Assembly: GCF_963082655.1 (NCBI RefSeq) | Contig: NC_081556.1 | Span: 153,757,921 to 153,821,920 of the forward strand | Direction of reading: 5' to 3' | DNA length: 64,000 nucleotides | Origin: Stomoxys calcitrans | Taxonomy: Eukaryota > Arthropoda > Insecta > Diptera > Muscidae | In this document: piece by piece, positions 63,177 through 64,000 of the stretch | How positions within the stretch are numbered: position 1 is the stretch's first letter | Layout of the letters: each line of letters starts with the position of its first letter | Notes under the pieces: generated by a model | What the model was told of the DNA's origin: nothing | Seen by the model: only the letters and a program-made list of their open reading frames with translations | The model's database searches: none | Position numbers and translations under genes: made by a program

Positions 63177-64000
63177 TATACCCACCACCGAAGGATGGGG
63201 GTATATTCATTTTGTCATTCCGTTTGCAACATATCGAAATATCCATTTCCGACCATATAAAATATATATATTCTTGATCAGCGTAAAAATCTAAGACGAT
63301 CTAGACATGTCCGTCCGTCTGTCTGTTGAAATCACGATACAGTCTTTAAAAATAGAGACATTGAGCTGAAATTTTGCACAGACTCTTTTTTTGTCCATAA
63401 GCAGGTTAAGTTCGAAGATGGGCTATATCGGACTATATCTTGATATAGCCCCCATATAGCCCCCATATAGACCGATCCTCCGATTTAGGGTCTTAGGCCA
63501 ATAAAAGCCACATTTATTATACGATTTTGCTGAAATTTGGGACAGTGAGTTGTGTTAGGCTAATCGACATATTTCTTCAATTTGGCCCAGTTCGGTCCAG
63601 ATTTGAATATAGCTGCCATATGAACTGATATCTCGATTGAAGGTTTTGGGCCCATAAAAGGCGCATTTATTGTCCAGTTTTGCCGAAATTTTAAACAGTT
63701 AGTTGTCTTAGGCTCTTCGACATCTTTCTGCAATTTGGCTCAGTTCGGTCTTGATTTGGATATAGCTGCCATATAGACCGACCTCTCGATTTAAGGTTTC
63801 GGGCCCATAAAAGGCGCATTTATTGTTTGATTACGCCGAAATTTGAGACAGAGAGTTGTGTTAGAACCTTCGACATCCTTCTTCAATTTGGTCCAGATCG
63901 GTTCAGATTTGAATATAGTTGCCATATAGACCGATCTCTCGATTTAGGGTCTTGGGCCCATAAAATACGCTTTTATTGTCCGATTTTGCCAAAATTTGGG
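63177..64000 (+). mobile_element. mini-me family A, runs off the right edge
   Basis: 5' hairpin TTATACCCACCACCGAAGGATGGGGGTATATTC, TTCCGTTTGCAACATATCGAAATATCC, ATATATTCTTGATCAGCGTAAAAATCTAAGACGATCTAG, (GTCY)n at about 63309-63326, then five units with TTTGAATATAGCTGCCATATxxACxGATxTCTCGATT. The window ends inside a unit, so the 3' head is not seen. This copy has the cleanest 5' half in the window. Confidence 0.88.

Overview
The window is nuclear DNA of a higher (calyptrate, probably muscid) fly. The main reasons are several dispersed-repeat families: elements with the (TA)n - CTTGATC - (GTCY)n core of the dipteran mini-me/DINE-1 (Helentron-associated) group, a tRNA-derived SINE, a TA-flanked MITE beginning TTGGGTTGCCC, and remnants of jockey/R1-like and Tc/mariner elements. 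Genes have short GT-AG introns and fly-like proteins. The species cannot be fixed from the sequence alone. Protein-coding content is very low: three host genes or gene parts, plus seven tRNA genes. Nearly everything else is interspersed repeat or AT-rich unique sequence.

Layout. 1-13.2 kb: a mini-me element cut by a SINE, a Tc/mariner fold-back with 197-bp arms, two long mini-me elements, a MITE, a 115-bp TTAA-flanked fold-back and a tandem-repeat family. 13.2-28.2 kb: mostly AT-rich intergenic or intronic DNA with mini-me copies, a decayed mariner transposase and SINE pieces. 28.3 kb: tRNA-Glu(TTC). 29.2-31.7 kb: a nested locus in which a MITE sits in a mini-me element that splits a fossil Helitron Rep gene. 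34.85-35.03 kb: the last exon of a Roc2/RBX2 RING-H2 gene, with its upstream exons not found. 35.3-38.4 kb: mini-me and non-LTR debris. 38.5-43.9 kb: a tRNA cluster (Met-CAT, four Arg-TCT, Arg-CCT) among repeats. 44.0-44.7 kb (minus): a complete two-exon SMIM12-like gene. 47.6-49.1 kb (plus): a complete five-exon TRAPPC13 gene. 49.6-64 kb: jockey-type remnant, MITEs, mini-me elements, SINEs, a GGTACC-rich tandem array and RNase-H-bearing non-LTR remnants.

The host genes look unrelated: a cullin-RING ligase subunit, a small membrane protein and a TRAPPIII subunit. There is no sign of an operon or gene cluster beyond the tRNAs. The most interesting material is structural. Mini-me elements carry internal arrays of about 120-150 bp units, and each unit holds an imperfect palindrome around a TATAT(C/G)-rich centre. 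There is also the nested Helitron locus, the near-perfect Tc/mariner fold-back, and a SINE rearranged at a palindromic GGAGGCCTCC. I found no clear evidence for a new enzymatic system.
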